NCBI GenBank assembly: GCA_030018795.1
Contig: JASEHA010000005.1
Span: 1-22,841 of the forward strand
Length of the DNA stretch: 22,841 bases
Direction of reading: 5' to 3'
Origin: a bacterium
Lineage (GTDB): Bacteria; UBA9089; CG2-30-40-21
The notes below the pieces were generated by a model. The model was not told the DNA's origin and did not search any database. It worked only from the letters and a program-made list of their open reading frames with translations. The first letter of the stretch is position 1. The number at the start of each line of letters is the position of its first letter. Shown here in pieces: positions 1 through 7,501 of this stretch. A program made the translations under genes and the position numbers.

Positions 1-57
1 ACCCCGCCCCTACATGCTACTCTTGATGAAATCAAGGTTATCGAATTGTCCAAACAA

Positions 58-111
58 GGTAGCACCTCTGGCAGAGGTAGCACCTCTGGCAGAGGAAGCT
101 CCTCTGGCAGG
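58..111. repeat. Three tandem 18-bp hairpin units
   Basis: Three consecutive 18-bp units occupy 58-75, 76-93 and 94-111. Units 1 and 2 are identical (GGTAGCACCTCTGGCAGA) and unit 3 diverges (GGAAGCTCCTCTGGCAGG). Each unit can fold on itself: ACCTCT-GGC-AGAGGT in the first two and CTCCT-CTGGC-AGGAG in the third. Stem changes in unit 3 occur on both arms, so pairing is kept. Related units occur at 10847-10882 and, reversed, at 10887-10901. There are no spacers, so this is not a CRISPR array. Confidence 0.8.
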
Positions 112-147
112 AGTAGACCACATGTTTGTTGAGAAAGTAAGAAAAAT

Positions 148-173
148 CACAATTTATGCCAGTAGTGAGTATA
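148..173 (-). repeat. 26-bp dispersed repeat, copy 1
   Basis: These 26 bases are the exact reverse complement of 10624-10649. In both places the repeat lies near arrays of the 18-bp hairpin units. This suggests one composite dispersed element present twice in opposite orientation, with different filler between its parts. Confidence 0.75.
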
Positions 174-205
174 ACTGTGAAATATGGTGAATCAGCGATA
201 CAAAT

Positions 206-225
206 CACAGACAGGGATGTCTGTG
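206..225. repeat. Palindromic stem-loop
   Basis: CACAGACA (206-213) pairs perfectly with TGTCTGTG (218-225) around a GGGA loop. On the minus strand it is preceded by GGTAG, and the combined GGTAGCAC start is the same as in the 18-bp units at 58-93. It looks like another member of the same interspersed hairpin family. There is no T-run on either side, so it is not a classical terminator. Confidence 0.6.
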
Positions 226-395
226 CTACCTTTAGATGGTACCTATCACATTTCACATTTATTGGCGTGATATATTGGATGCGTTTGACATTACCTTACC
301 CACACGATTCGTTAAAGAGCCTTGCTTTTCAGATGGAATCAGCAATTCTCATTTTAACCATAAAGAACACAAAGAGCACAAAGAATCATAGTATT

Positions 396-1552
396 TTACT
401 CCTTACCCCACTCGTTTTCTTCTTGCTTAAATTTCAACTCTTCTTTTTCATATTCTTCAGATATTTCCAATAGTTCTGCATAATGTGTGTCAAGCTGGGT
501 ACGTCAGGCTGTGTAAAAACTCGATTTCTCAAGGCTTGCCACACAATATAAAGTAGCAAGCAACCTTGCCATATCAATATATTGTGGTGCTTGCTCATGA
601 ATTTTGACTTTTTACACAGTCTGACGTGTGCTATGCAGTGATTTTGACAGAGTTGATATAGCAGCTGAATTTTGTGTTTGGGAGGCAGTAATCATGTTTT
701 GGGTGTCATCATCCATTTGCATTTCCAACTTTTGAATGGTTGTTTCAAGCTGTGTTGTTTTTTGTTTATAAGGGTTTAGTGCTTTCGCCCGCCTGTTGAG
801 AAAATCTGCCCGTATTTTTTTCATATCCTTTGTTTTAATAATTTGTTTCGGCTTTTTGTCCGATTGTTTTAACTCAACTACATCTTCCTGAGTGCCCCAG
901 CCGATATCATCAAGAAATTCATCATATCTTCCGTGAAAAACAAATAGTTTTTCCTGATGAAACACAATGAGTTTGGTTGCGATTTCGTAGAGCAATCTTT
1001 CATTGTGAGTAACAATGATTGCGGCACCGGAGAATGACTTAACAGCATCTATCATTGATTCACATGATGGTATGTCAAGATGATGAGTCGGATAGTAATA
1101 ATATCCAGATAATTGGTCGGCTCATCCAGTAAAAGCAGGTTTGGTTCTGCAGCCAGAGCTTTTGTCAGGTGCAGCCGTACCTGATAGCCACCGGAGAACT
1201 CAGCAGGATTACGAGAAAAATCACTGCGGGAGAATCCCAGCCCGGAAAGAATTTTTTCTACCATCCACGTTTCAGCCTTTCTATCCTCAGGCAATCCACA
1301 ACAGCCTTCTTCAAGTATTGTGGGCATGGAAAAATTGGTATGCTGCTCCAGATATCCTATCTTATAATTTTTAGGGAAGGTAATGGAACCATCATACATC
1401 TCCTGGGTTGTAAGCAGCCTGAATAAAGTGGTTTTTCCGTGTCCGTTACTGCCTACCAATCCTATCCGTTCCTGGGAATTAATAGAAAGGCTGACATCAT
1501 CAAAGATTGTCTGTCCGCTGTATTGTTTACTCAAATTTTGTATAGAAATCAT
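396..1552 (-). pseudogene. ABC-F family ATPase, broken by deletion and insertion
   Basis: This is the remnant of a duplicated-ATPase ABC-F protein, a family of ribosome-associated, non-transporter ATPases. It starts at ATG 1550-1552 with an AGAGG ribosome-binding site at 1561-1565. The first part (down to about 1090) encodes a Walker A (GSNGHGKTT), a signature (FSGGYQVRL) and a Walker B (LLLLDEPTNYLD). The sequence then jumps into the end of the second ATPase domain (THHLDIPSCESMIDAV, then IIVTHNERLL) in another frame, and the first reading frame stops at 1052. About 300 residues (the rest of domain 1, the linker and most of domain 2) are missing by inference. The charged C-terminal tail is interrupted by a 127-bp inverted-repeat element (501-627) and resumes in frame at 500, ending at TAA 396-398. 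Family identity is confident; a working product is unlikely. Confidence 0.88.
501..627. mobile_element. 127-bp inverted-repeat element (MITE-like) in the ABC-F pseudogene
   Basis: The left end 501-519 (ACGTCAGGCTGTGTAAAAA) and the reverse complement of the right end 609-627 match at 18 of 19 positions. The interior is also partly palindromic and has no coding capacity. Joining the flanks while keeping one copy of the terminal AC restores an uninterrupted ABC-F C-terminal frame (Ser-Thr-Gln-Leu-Asp), so the element is an insertion and not part of the gene. The duplication could be AC, or ACGT if the ends are drawn inward; either choice keeps the frame. The transposase family cannot be assigned. 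Confidence 0.72.
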
Positions 1553-1603
1553 AAATAAAACCTCTTGCAAACTTTAGCTAATTTGAGACACTGCCAAAAA
1601 TCC

Positions 1604-3775
1604 CTACCCCACGCTTCCCAGCTCAAGCCTATCCTTGAACTCATAAAAGAATGTTTTCTTGAGCAACTGATGGTCAATGCCTGTTAAAAATGGATCATTT
1701 TTTATCAAGGCAAACGCCTCTTTCCTTGCTATCTCAAGCACTCGAGCATCATAGATAATGTTTGCTATTTTTAATTCTGGCATTCCATGCTGTCTTGTGC
1801 CAAAGAATTCTCCGGGACCACGTATCTCCAGATCAACCTCTGCTATCCTGAAGCCATCGTTTGTCTCGCACATGGTTTTTAACCTCTTTGTCCCCTTAAA
1901 AATTGTTGAGGTTGGGTCGTCTATCAGATTAATGGGTGCACTGGAATTGACCATATCAGCTATCTTTTCATTAGCCATGAGGATACAATAAGATTTATGT
2001 GCCCCCCTTCCTACCCTGCCGCGTAATTGATGAAGTTGAGCAAGCCCAAATCGGTCTGCATGTTCAATAAGCATAATTGTAGCATTGGGAACATCAATTC
2101 CAACCTCAATCACTGTTGTCGAGACAAGGATATTTGTCTGCTGGTTATAAAAGGCAGTCATGGTCTCGTTCTTCTCTTGAACCTTCATCTGTCCATGAAG
2201 AAGCCCAAGCTGAAATTCTGGGAAAACCTTTTTTAATTCCTCAAACATACTTGCTGCAGCCTTGAGGTTAATCTCTTCTGACTCTTCAATCAAAGGATAG
2301 ACAATATATGCCTGCCTTCCATCCAATACCTCCTGACGGATAAAGGAAAATATCTTGTCCATGCTTTGCTCGGATCTACAACGGGTAATAACTGGCCGGC
2401 GGTTTGGTGGCAGTTCATCAATGACAGAGGTTTCAAGGTCACCATAGAGGGTAAGGGCTAATGTCCTTGGGATAGGGGTAGCAGTCATAACCAGAATATC
2501 AGGTGTAATAGATTGATTATCCTTATCCTTTGCCTTTTCTTTTAAGGCAGACCTTTGAACAACCCCAAACCTATGTTGTTCATCAATAATACACAAACCA
2601 AGCTGCTTAAAGGACACATCGTCCTGAATAAGGCTATGGGTGCCAATCAAGATATCTATTTCACCCTCCCTTACCATGGCAAGCAGGCTATCCCTTTGCC
2701 GTTTCTTTGTGCTACTGGTCAATAATCCTATCCTTATCTTTAATGGATGCAAGAGGTGTTCCAGTGTCAGGAAATGCTGTTCAGCCAATATCTCGGTTGG
2801 TGACATAAAAGCGGTTTGATAACCGTTTTCGCAGGCAGTCAGGGCAGCACAGGCAGCAACCACTGTCTTGCCTGAGCCAACATCACCATGAAGAAGTCGA
2901 TTCATGGGCACAGGCTGAGCCATGTCATGCAGCAGCTCACTTATTACCCTTTTTTGTGCCCCGGTCAGAGTAAAGGGAAGAGAATTGATAAAGGCATCTA
3001 CCATCTTACCCTGCACAAAATATTGTATCCCCTTTTCTCTGGTTGCAATCCTTTTTTGAGATATCCCAAAGGCAAGCTGCAAGAGAAAAAATTCATCAAA
3101 GACCAGTCTTTTCCGTGCTTTTTTATACTTTTCATGACTTTCAGGTAGATGAATATTTTTTAATGCTACATAAAAATCCGTCAATTGCTGCCGCAGGATA
3201 ATCTCAGCCGGCAACATATCCCCAATATCTGAAACAGTCAAAAATGCCTGGCTTACTGCCTGACGAATCATCCTTTGACCAATAGAGGCAGGAACATTCT
3301 CGTTCAATGGGTAAATAGGAACAATCCTGTTGGTATGCAGTAATTCTCTTTCCTTTTCATCAATTATCTCATACTCAAAATCCGTAGATTGAATCTCGCC
3401 CCGATACCGACGAATACGACCGGTAACAAACACCTTGCTTCTGGGTGGAAGCATCTTGTCCATATTGGATTGACCAAAAAAGAGGATATACACATAGCCT
3501 GTTCCATCAGAGACGCATGTTTTGGTAAGCCTTATCCCCTTGCGATGAAACGCAGCCTGAGTATGTCCCAGGACTATGCCAGAAAAGGTCTCTCTCTGCC
3601 CATCCTGAAGGGAGAATATGGGCTTTACCTTGCTTCTATCCTGATAATCCCTTGGATAATAGGTTAAGAGGTCATAGACGGTTTTTATCCCCAGACACTC
3701 AAACTTCCTGGCTTTTGCCTCACCGACCCCTTTAAGGTATTGAATTGGCATGTCTAATTCGTATAACAGCTTCAT
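1604..3775 (-). CDS. recG: ATP-dependent DNA helicase RecG
   Basis: RecG is a superfamily 2 double-stranded DNA translocase that remodels stalled replication forks and Holliday junctions. The 723-residue product is near or slightly above the usual length. It has an N-terminal wedge/OB region (about 1-250, with the YYPRDYQDR segment around 39-47), Walker A GDVGSGKT (297-304), the DEQH box characteristic of RecG (398-401), TATPIPRT (431-438) and motif VI QLRGRVGR (583-590). The start is ATG 3773-3775, 18 bp from the stop of the upstream radical SAM gene, so the two are probably co-transcribed. All helicase motifs look intact. The ABC-F pseudogene begins 51 bp downstream. Confidence 0.97.
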   Translation of the reverse strand: MKLLYELDMPIQYLKGVGEAKARKFECLGIKTVYDLLTYYPRDYQDRSKVKPIFSLQDGQRETFSGIVLGHTQAAFHRKGIRLTKTCVSDGTGYVYILFFGQSNMDKMLPPRSKVFVTGRIRRYRGEIQSTDFEYEIIDEKERELLHTNRIVPIYPLNENVPASIGQRMIRQAVSQAFLTVSDIGDMLPAEIILRQQLTDFYVALKNIHLPESHEKYKKARKRLVFDEFFLLQLAFGISQKRIATREKGIQYFVQGKMVDAFINSLPFTLTGAQKRVISELLHDMAQPVPMNRLLHGDVGSGKTVVAACAALTACENGYQTAFMSPTEILAEQHFLTLEHLLHPLKIRIGLLTSSTKKRQRDSLLAMVREGEIDILIGTHSLIQDDVSFKQLGLCIIDEQHRFGVVQRSALKEKAKDKDNQSITPDILVMTATPIPRTLALTLYGDLETSVIDELPPNRRPVITRCRSEQSMDKIFSFIRQEVLDGRQAYIVYPLIEESEEINLKAAASMFEELKKVFPEFQLGLLHGQMKVQEKNETMTAFYNQQTNILVSTTVIEVGIDVPNATIMLIEHADRFGLAQLHQLRGRVGRGAHKSYCILMANEKIADMVNSSAPINLIDDPTSTIFKGTKRLKTMCETNDGFRIAEVDLEIRGPGEFFGTRQHGMPELKIANIIYDARVLEIARKEAFALIKNDPFLTGIDHQLLKKTFFYEFKDRLELGSVG

Positions 3776-3793
3776 AAAGTATTGCCTGCCTCT

Positions 3794-4693
3794 CTAATAT
3801 GGCTGAATCCAGCCCTCATGCAGCCCTTCTTTATCCAGACAATTGAGGGCATCATCATATTCCTCATGGCTAATCTTCCGATTGATCTCAGGGTAAGACG
3901 AGGCTTTATTTGCCGGGAAATATTGAGACATGAGGCTGACGTATACATCCTGAGATATTTCCTGAGCCAGCATCTTCAATACCTGTTCTGTGCTGGCAAT
4001 CCCCTCTGGCAATACCAGATGCCGCACAATCATCCCTTTTTGAGCAATCCCATCTTTATCAACAACCAATAAACCTACCTGTCTCCACATCTCTTTTATT
4101 GCTGCCAGATTAATCTCTGGATAATTGAGCGGGGCATTTGAATATCTTTGTGCCATTTGAGGATCCATGTATTTAGCATCTGGAAGGTAGATAGAGATTA
4201 TCCCATCCAATAGCCTCAATGTCTCTACACTGTCATAACCATTGGTGTTCCAGAGAAGTGGGATATTTAAGCCATCTTCTATAGCCAATTCTATTGCCTT
4301 AAGAATTTGGGGGGTAAAATGCGTTGGCGTGACAAAGTTTATGTTATGACAACCCCTCCTCTGGAGTTTTAACATCATCCTTGCCAGTTCTTCAACTGTA
4401 ACCTCATTACCTGCACCAAGCTGGCTGATGGGATAATTCTGGCAGAATACACACCGCAGATTGCAATTGGTAAGGAAAATAGTGCCCGAGCCATGGTAAC
4501 CGGATATGGGTGGCTCTTCACCATGATGGGAATTATAGCTTGAAACTTGTGGCAACAGCCCTGACCGGCAAAATCCCTGTTCATTCTTTAGCCGATTAAC
4601 ACCGCATTCTCTTGGGCATACATGGCATTTCTCCAGCATCGCATATGCTTCTTTGACCCTTTGTTTGATGATACCTTTGTAACTATTCAGCAT
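3794..4693 (-). CDS. Radical SAM protein, PflX (COG1313)-like
   Basis: This is a 299-residue radical SAM protein. It has an N-terminal cysteine cluster (C23, C26, C30, C42 within CHVCPRECGVNR and GFC) followed by the SAM-cluster motif CNLRCVFC (C77, C81, C84). This layout resembles the PflX/COG1313 group of pyruvate-formate-lyase-activase-like proteins, whose substrates are mostly unknown; no glycyl-radical partner is encoded in this window. I chose ATG 4691-4693. An in-frame TTG at 4720 would add nine residues but has no better ribosome-binding site. It lies 18 bp upstream of recG on the same strand. A specific reaction cannot be assigned. Confidence 0.88.
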   Translation of the reverse strand: MLNSYKGIIKQRVKEAYAMLEKCHVCPRECGVNRLKNEQGFCRSGLLPQVSSYNSHHGEEPPISGYHGSGTIFLTNCNLRCVFCQNYPISQLGAGNEVTVEELARMMLKLQRRGCHNINFVTPTHFTPQILKAIELAIEDGLNIPLLWNTNGYDSVETLRLLDGIISIYLPDAKYMDPQMAQRYSNAPLNYPEINLAAIKEMWRQVGLLVVDKDGIAQKGMIVRHLVLPEGIASTEQVLKMLAQEISQDVYVSLMSQYFPANKASSYPEINRKISHEEYDDALNCLDKEGLHEGWIQPY

Positions 4694-4751
4694 AATTTTT
4701 GTTTCGACTTCGCTCAACAATCGTGTTTTAAGACAGTTGCATCATTGTAAC

Positions 4752-4801
4752 ACTCGATGTTCAAGTTTTTTACCACTATTGGCACTTTAGCAGTGAAACG
4801 A
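4752..4801. repeat. Dispersed repeat upstream of the radical SAM/recG genes, copy 1
   Basis: The 21 bases 4752-4772 are identical to 22779-22799. A second shared word, GTGAAACGA, follows at 4793-4801 and again at 22831-22839. Both copies lie just upstream of a minus-strand gene (4693 and 22740). The filler between the two conserved words differs in sequence and length. I found no convincing promoter spacing in it. Confidence 0.6.
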
Positions 4802-4822
4802 TCTTGTGGTATCTCTTATTTG

Positions 4823-4839
4823 TCAAGCTGGAAGCTTGA
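4823..4839. repeat. Small palindrome downstream of the pyruvate kinase-like gene
   Basis: TCAAGCT (4823-4829) pairs with AGCTTGA (4833-4839) around a 3-nt loop. It sits just past the stop of the minus-strand pyruvate kinase-like gene. It could stop or stabilise that transcript, but no T-run follows on the minus strand, so a rho-independent terminator is not supported. Confidence 0.4.
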
Positions 4840-4850
4840 GTTACATTCAA

Positions 4851-6248
4851 TCACACCATAACCACTTGCAAGAAATTGGTTGATTCTTTTGAACCAATAG
4901 GCAGGCAGCCAGCCACAATTACCCTGTCTCCTGAATGGAAACAGCCGCTAACCTTCGCTGCTTCTATAATACCCTCTATGTTATTTAATTCCTCTGTTTT
5001 TAAGGGTAAAACACCCCAACAAAGAGCCATTCTTTTCAACACATCCTCATTTGGGCTAAGAGCAATAATCGTTGCCTTTGGGCGATATTTGATAATCTGT
5101 TGCACAATTACCCCTGTTTTAGTATAAGCAATAATAGCTGGCAACCGCAGATCTGCACTAATCTGGCAGATGGCATAAGTAACAGCATCCTGACTGCTTA
5201 TCTTCCTTAATTCTGATCTGTCTCGCAGAATGCCTTCATATTCAAGGGATACTTCTGCTCCATTAATAATTTTGATCAGCGTTTTAATGCACTCTACAGG
5301 ATATTTGCCTATGGATGTCTCTTCTGAAAGCATAAAGGCGTCTGTCATATCAAAAACCGCATTAGCCACATCAGCCACCTCTACCATTGAGGGAAACGAA
5401 TTTTCAATCATGGAGTTTAGTATCCCTGTGGCTGTAATTACTGGCTTACCAAGCAAATTTGCCTGAGCAATAATCCCTTTTTGAATCAATGGCAGCCTTT
5501 CTATAGGAATTTCAACCCCTAATTCACCACGAACAATCATTATCCCATTAGAGGCTTTAATAATTTCATCCAGGTGATTGACTGCCTCTGCTCTCTCTAT
5601 TCTGGCAATCAAGGGAATGTTTGCCCCATTTTTCTTTAAGAATGCCCTGACCATCTGAACATCATTTGCGGTACGGACAGAGCCCAGACTAATCATATCT
5701 ACCCCTGTTTTTATTCCAAAAAGAAGGTCTTCTTCATCCTTACCTGTAATCGCAGGAAGTTTCAGGTTTGTCATGGGAAGGTTCATGGCTTTATTTGATT
5801 GGATCTTGCCACCTCTTATCACCTTACATATAATCTCTGACAGGGATGTACGGATAACCTTCAGGATTATCTGTCCCTCATTAAGATAAATAAGCTCTCC
5901 TGGATGCATCTCTTTGGGCAGATTGGGATAGGTTATAGGGATAAAGTTATCCCCTTCAGCATTCTCATCTGTAGTCAGGGTAAAGACAAAATCCTCTTTC
6001 AGGGTAACAGTGCCTGATATTTGCCCAATCCTGACCTTTTGTCCGCTGATCTCTTGAATAATACCGATATGCTTACCTGTCTCTCTACATATATCTCGAA
6101 TATGTTCAATAGTTTCCTGATGCTCAGCATAACTGCCATAAGAGAAGTTTAATTTTACCATATCCATTCCAGCATCAACCATCTCTCGAAGTATCTTCTG
6201 CTGATTGGTTGCCTGTCCAATGGTACAAATAATCTTTGCTTTTTTCAT
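4851..6248 (-). CDS. Pyruvate kinase family protein with altered active site
   Basis: The 465 residues align by eye over the full length of pyruvate kinase (PykF is 470), including the C-terminal domain. Pyruvate kinase makes ATP and pyruvate from phosphoenolpyruvate. Recognisable segments are KIICTIG (4-10), KLNFS (32-36), RGELGVEIP (240-248), KPVITAT (268-274) and DVANAVFDMTDAFMLS (293-308). Several near-invariant positions differ: Arg to Lys32, the LDTKGP region reads QEISGQ (65-70), the signature lysine before I-E is Arg216 (IARIER), ARGDLG reads VRGELG, and SGET reads SEET (308-311). The kept ligands are Glu218 and Thr274. The ATG start has a strong AGAGGAGGT site. It is either a very divergent enzyme or a paralogue with changed activity, so I withhold a gene symbol. 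Confidence 0.85.
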   Translation of the reverse strand: MKKAKIICTIGQATNQQKILREMVDAGMDMVKLNFSYGSYAEHQETIEHIRDICRETGKHIGIIQEISGQKVRIGQISGTVTLKEDFVFTLTTDENAEGDNFIPITYPNLPKEMHPGELIYLNEGQIILKVIRTSLSEIICKVIRGGKIQSNKAMNLPMTNLKLPAITGKDEEDLLFGIKTGVDMISLGSVRTANDVQMVRAFLKKNGANIPLIARIERAEAVNHLDEIIKASNGIMIVRGELGVEIPIERLPLIQKGIIAQANLLGKPVITATGILNSMIENSFPSMVEVADVANAVFDMTDAFMLSEETSIGKYPVECIKTLIKIINGAEVSLEYEGILRDRSELRKISSQDAVTYAICQISADLRLPAIIAYTKTGVIVQQIIKYRPKATIIALSPNEDVLKRMALCWGVLPLKTEELNNIEGIIEAAKVSGCFHSGDRVIVAGCLPIGSKESTNFLQVVMV

Positions 6249-6283
6249 GCCAATACCTCCTCTGGGTAACTACTCAGGTGAAT

Positions 6284-6330
6284 AGGCTAAAGACTGTTAG
6301 GTAGAAAAGCAGCCTATCAGCCTTTAGCCT
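6284..6330 (-). promoter_or_regulatory. Leader hairpin of the pyruvate kinase-like transcript
   Basis: AGGCTAAAG at 6284-6292 pairs with CTTTAGCCT at 6322-6330. The stem continues inward with CTG/CAG and AGG/CCT, interrupted by small mismatches, and closes on a loop of about 11 nt. It lies between the predicted transcription start (about 6344) and the ribosome-binding site (about 6255), so it would be part of the mRNA leader. No T-run follows. A role in control or mRNA stability is inference. Confidence 0.55.
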
Positions 6331-6350
6331 AACCAACTAGTTTTGAGTAT

Positions 6351-6379
6351 ATTATACCCCATACACCCTTATATGTCAA
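6351..6379 (-). promoter_or_regulatory. Consensus sigma-70-type promoter of the pyruvate kinase-like gene
   Basis: Read on the minus strand, TTGACA (6374-6379) and TATAAT (6351-6356) are both perfect hexamers separated by exactly 17 bp. The predicted start near 6344 gives a leader of roughly 95 nt. Such a perfect match suggests strong transcription by a housekeeping sigma factor. Confidence 0.85.
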
Positions 6380-6524
6380 CATTTTTTCATAACATTAGAA
6401 CAATTCTGCGTGAAAAATGCAAGCTACTGCTACTTTTATCATCAATTGAACCATATCTCTTGTTTCAAACTACTACCTCATGATTACAAAACATGCAATT
6501 TTTATGAACATCCTCACTTTCTAC

Positions 6525-6553
6525 TTGCAATTTTTGATATTTTCTGGTATACT
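6525..6553 (+). promoter_or_regulatory. Sigma-70-type promoter of the split transketolase operon
   Basis: TTGCAA (6525-6530) and TATACT (6548-6553) are spaced by 17 bp, with one mismatch in each hexamer. The predicted start is near 6560, about 65 nt upstream of the ATG at 6626. It diverges from the pyruvate kinase-like promoter; the bases between the two (6380-6524) show no gene. Confidence 0.75.
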
Positions 6554-6625
6554 TTTAGATTAAGAAGGAATAGGTTGGGAATTATATGATCCATTCCCCT
6601 ATCTTTTTCCGCAAGTGGAGGAAAA

Positions 6626-7483
6626 ATGCAAGATATTGATAATCTTAAAGAACTGGACAAAAAGGACGAAAAGGACGAAAAGGACGAAAAAGCCGAAAAG
6701 GCCAAAGAGGTAAGAAGGCTTATTATCCAGATGATAGCTGAGGCAAATTCAGGTCATCCAGGTGGCTCGCTTTCCATGACAGATATCATTACTACCCTTT
6801 ATTTTTCAATCATGAATCATTCTGCTGCCAATCCAACATGGGAGGAAAGGGATAGGTTTGTTCTTTCTAAAGGGCATGCATGTCCTGCTTTTTATGCTGT
6901 TTTAGCCTTGTGCGGATATTTCCCAATATCAGAGCTAATGAATTTGAGAAAATTAGGCAGTATACTTCAAGGACACCCTGATCATGAAGTAACCCCTGGT
7001 GTAGATTTCTCCACTGGTTCTTTGGGTCAGGGGATATCAGCAGCCTGTGGTATGGCTCTGGCTGGAAAGATTGACAAAAAGAATTATCGGGTTTATGTTA
7101 TTATCGGCGATGGCGAAAGTCAGGAGGGACAGGTATGGGAGGCAGCTATGTCTGCGGCCCATTATAAATTGGATAACCTTTGTGCCTTTCTTGATTATAA
7201 TAAGCTTCAGATTGATGGTGAGGTAGAAAAGATAATGAATATCGAGCCTGTGGTTGACAAGTGGAAGGCTTTTGGATGGAATACATTACGGATTGATGGA
7301 CATTCAATTGAACAGATAATCGAAGCAGTAGGGATTGCCCATAAAACCAAGGATAAACCAACCATGATTGTGGCAGATACTATTAAGGGTAAGGGTGTTT
7401 CTTTTATGGAGGGCAGGGTTGGTTTTCATGGGGTAGCACCTACGCGTGATCAGGAACAACAGGCTTTGAGTGAATTGATGTAA
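6626..7483 (+). CDS. Transketolase, N-terminal (TPP-binding) subunit
   Basis: This is the thiamine-diphosphate-binding half of a transketolase split into two polypeptides (COG3959 type). It would move two-carbon ketol units between sugar phosphates in the non-oxidative pentose phosphate pathway, together with the next gene. Visible motifs are SGHPGGSLS (42-50), SKGHACPAFY (81-90), GSLGQGIS (131-138) and the TPP motif GDGESQEG (161-168) with Asn192 in DYNKLQIDG. The start has GGAGG at 6617-6621. Residues 12-28 are a charged Lys/Asp/Glu run encoded by a 9-bp tandem repeat and lie before the conserved fold. The partner subunit starts 59 bp downstream. Confidence 0.95.
   Translation: MQDIDNLKELDKKDEKDEKDEKAEKAKEVRRLIIQMIAEANSGHPGGSLSMTDIITTLYFSIMNHSAANPTWEERDRFVLSKGHACPAFYAVLALCGYFPISELMNLRKLGSILQGHPDHEVTPGVDFSTGSLGQGISAACGMALAGKIDKKNYRVYVIIGDGESQEGQVWEAAMSAAHYKLDNLCAFLDYNKLQIDGEVEKIMNIEPVVDKWKAFGWNTLRIDGHSIEQIIEAVGIAHKTKDKPTMIVADTIKGKGVSFMEGRVGFHGVAPTRDQEQQALSELM
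6661..6705 (+). repeat. 9-bp tandem repeat in the transketolase N-terminus
   Basis: AAAGGACGA occurs three times without change (6661-6669, 6670-6678, 6679-6687), followed by two degenerate units. The period equals three codons, so gain or loss of units would only lengthen or shorten the Lys-Asp-Glu stretch and not shift the frame. Confidence 0.85.
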
Positions 7484-7501
7484 TATGAGGCGGATGCAAA
7501 A

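Larger units (their letters stand above)
1..395. other. Repeat-rich non-coding left end
   Basis: I see no credible gene here. The open frames that cross it are low-complexity translations of repeats. It holds three 18-bp hairpin units (58-111), a stretch shared in inverted orientation with 10624-10649 (148-173), an 8-bp perfect stem-loop (206-225), and a purine-rich run with repeated ACAAAGA-type words (about 359-386) next to the end of the ABC-F pseudogene. Confidence 0.7.

Noticed and set aside
58..111. Short CRISPR array
   Set aside because: The 18-bp units are directly adjacent with no spacers, and no cas genes are present.
156..473. Plus-strand open frame at the left end
   Set aside because: It crosses a palindrome, the 26-bp repeat and the coding tail of the ABC-F pseudogene on the opposite strand; nothing protein-like is seen.
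501..627. Transcription terminator for the ABC-F gene
   Set aside because: Coding sequence in the original frame continues on the far side, so it is an insertion within the gene and not its end.
1052..1552. Stand-alone single-domain ABC ATPase plus a second small gene
   Set aside because: The first frame ends in nonsense residues right after Walker B, and the second starts within the other domain's PTHHLD segment, so they are pieces of one deleted gene.
4691..4720. TTG start of the radical SAM gene at 4720
   Set aside because: ATG 4693 is available, the extra nine residues are not part of the conserved N-terminal cysteine region, and no strong ribosome-binding site favours TTG.
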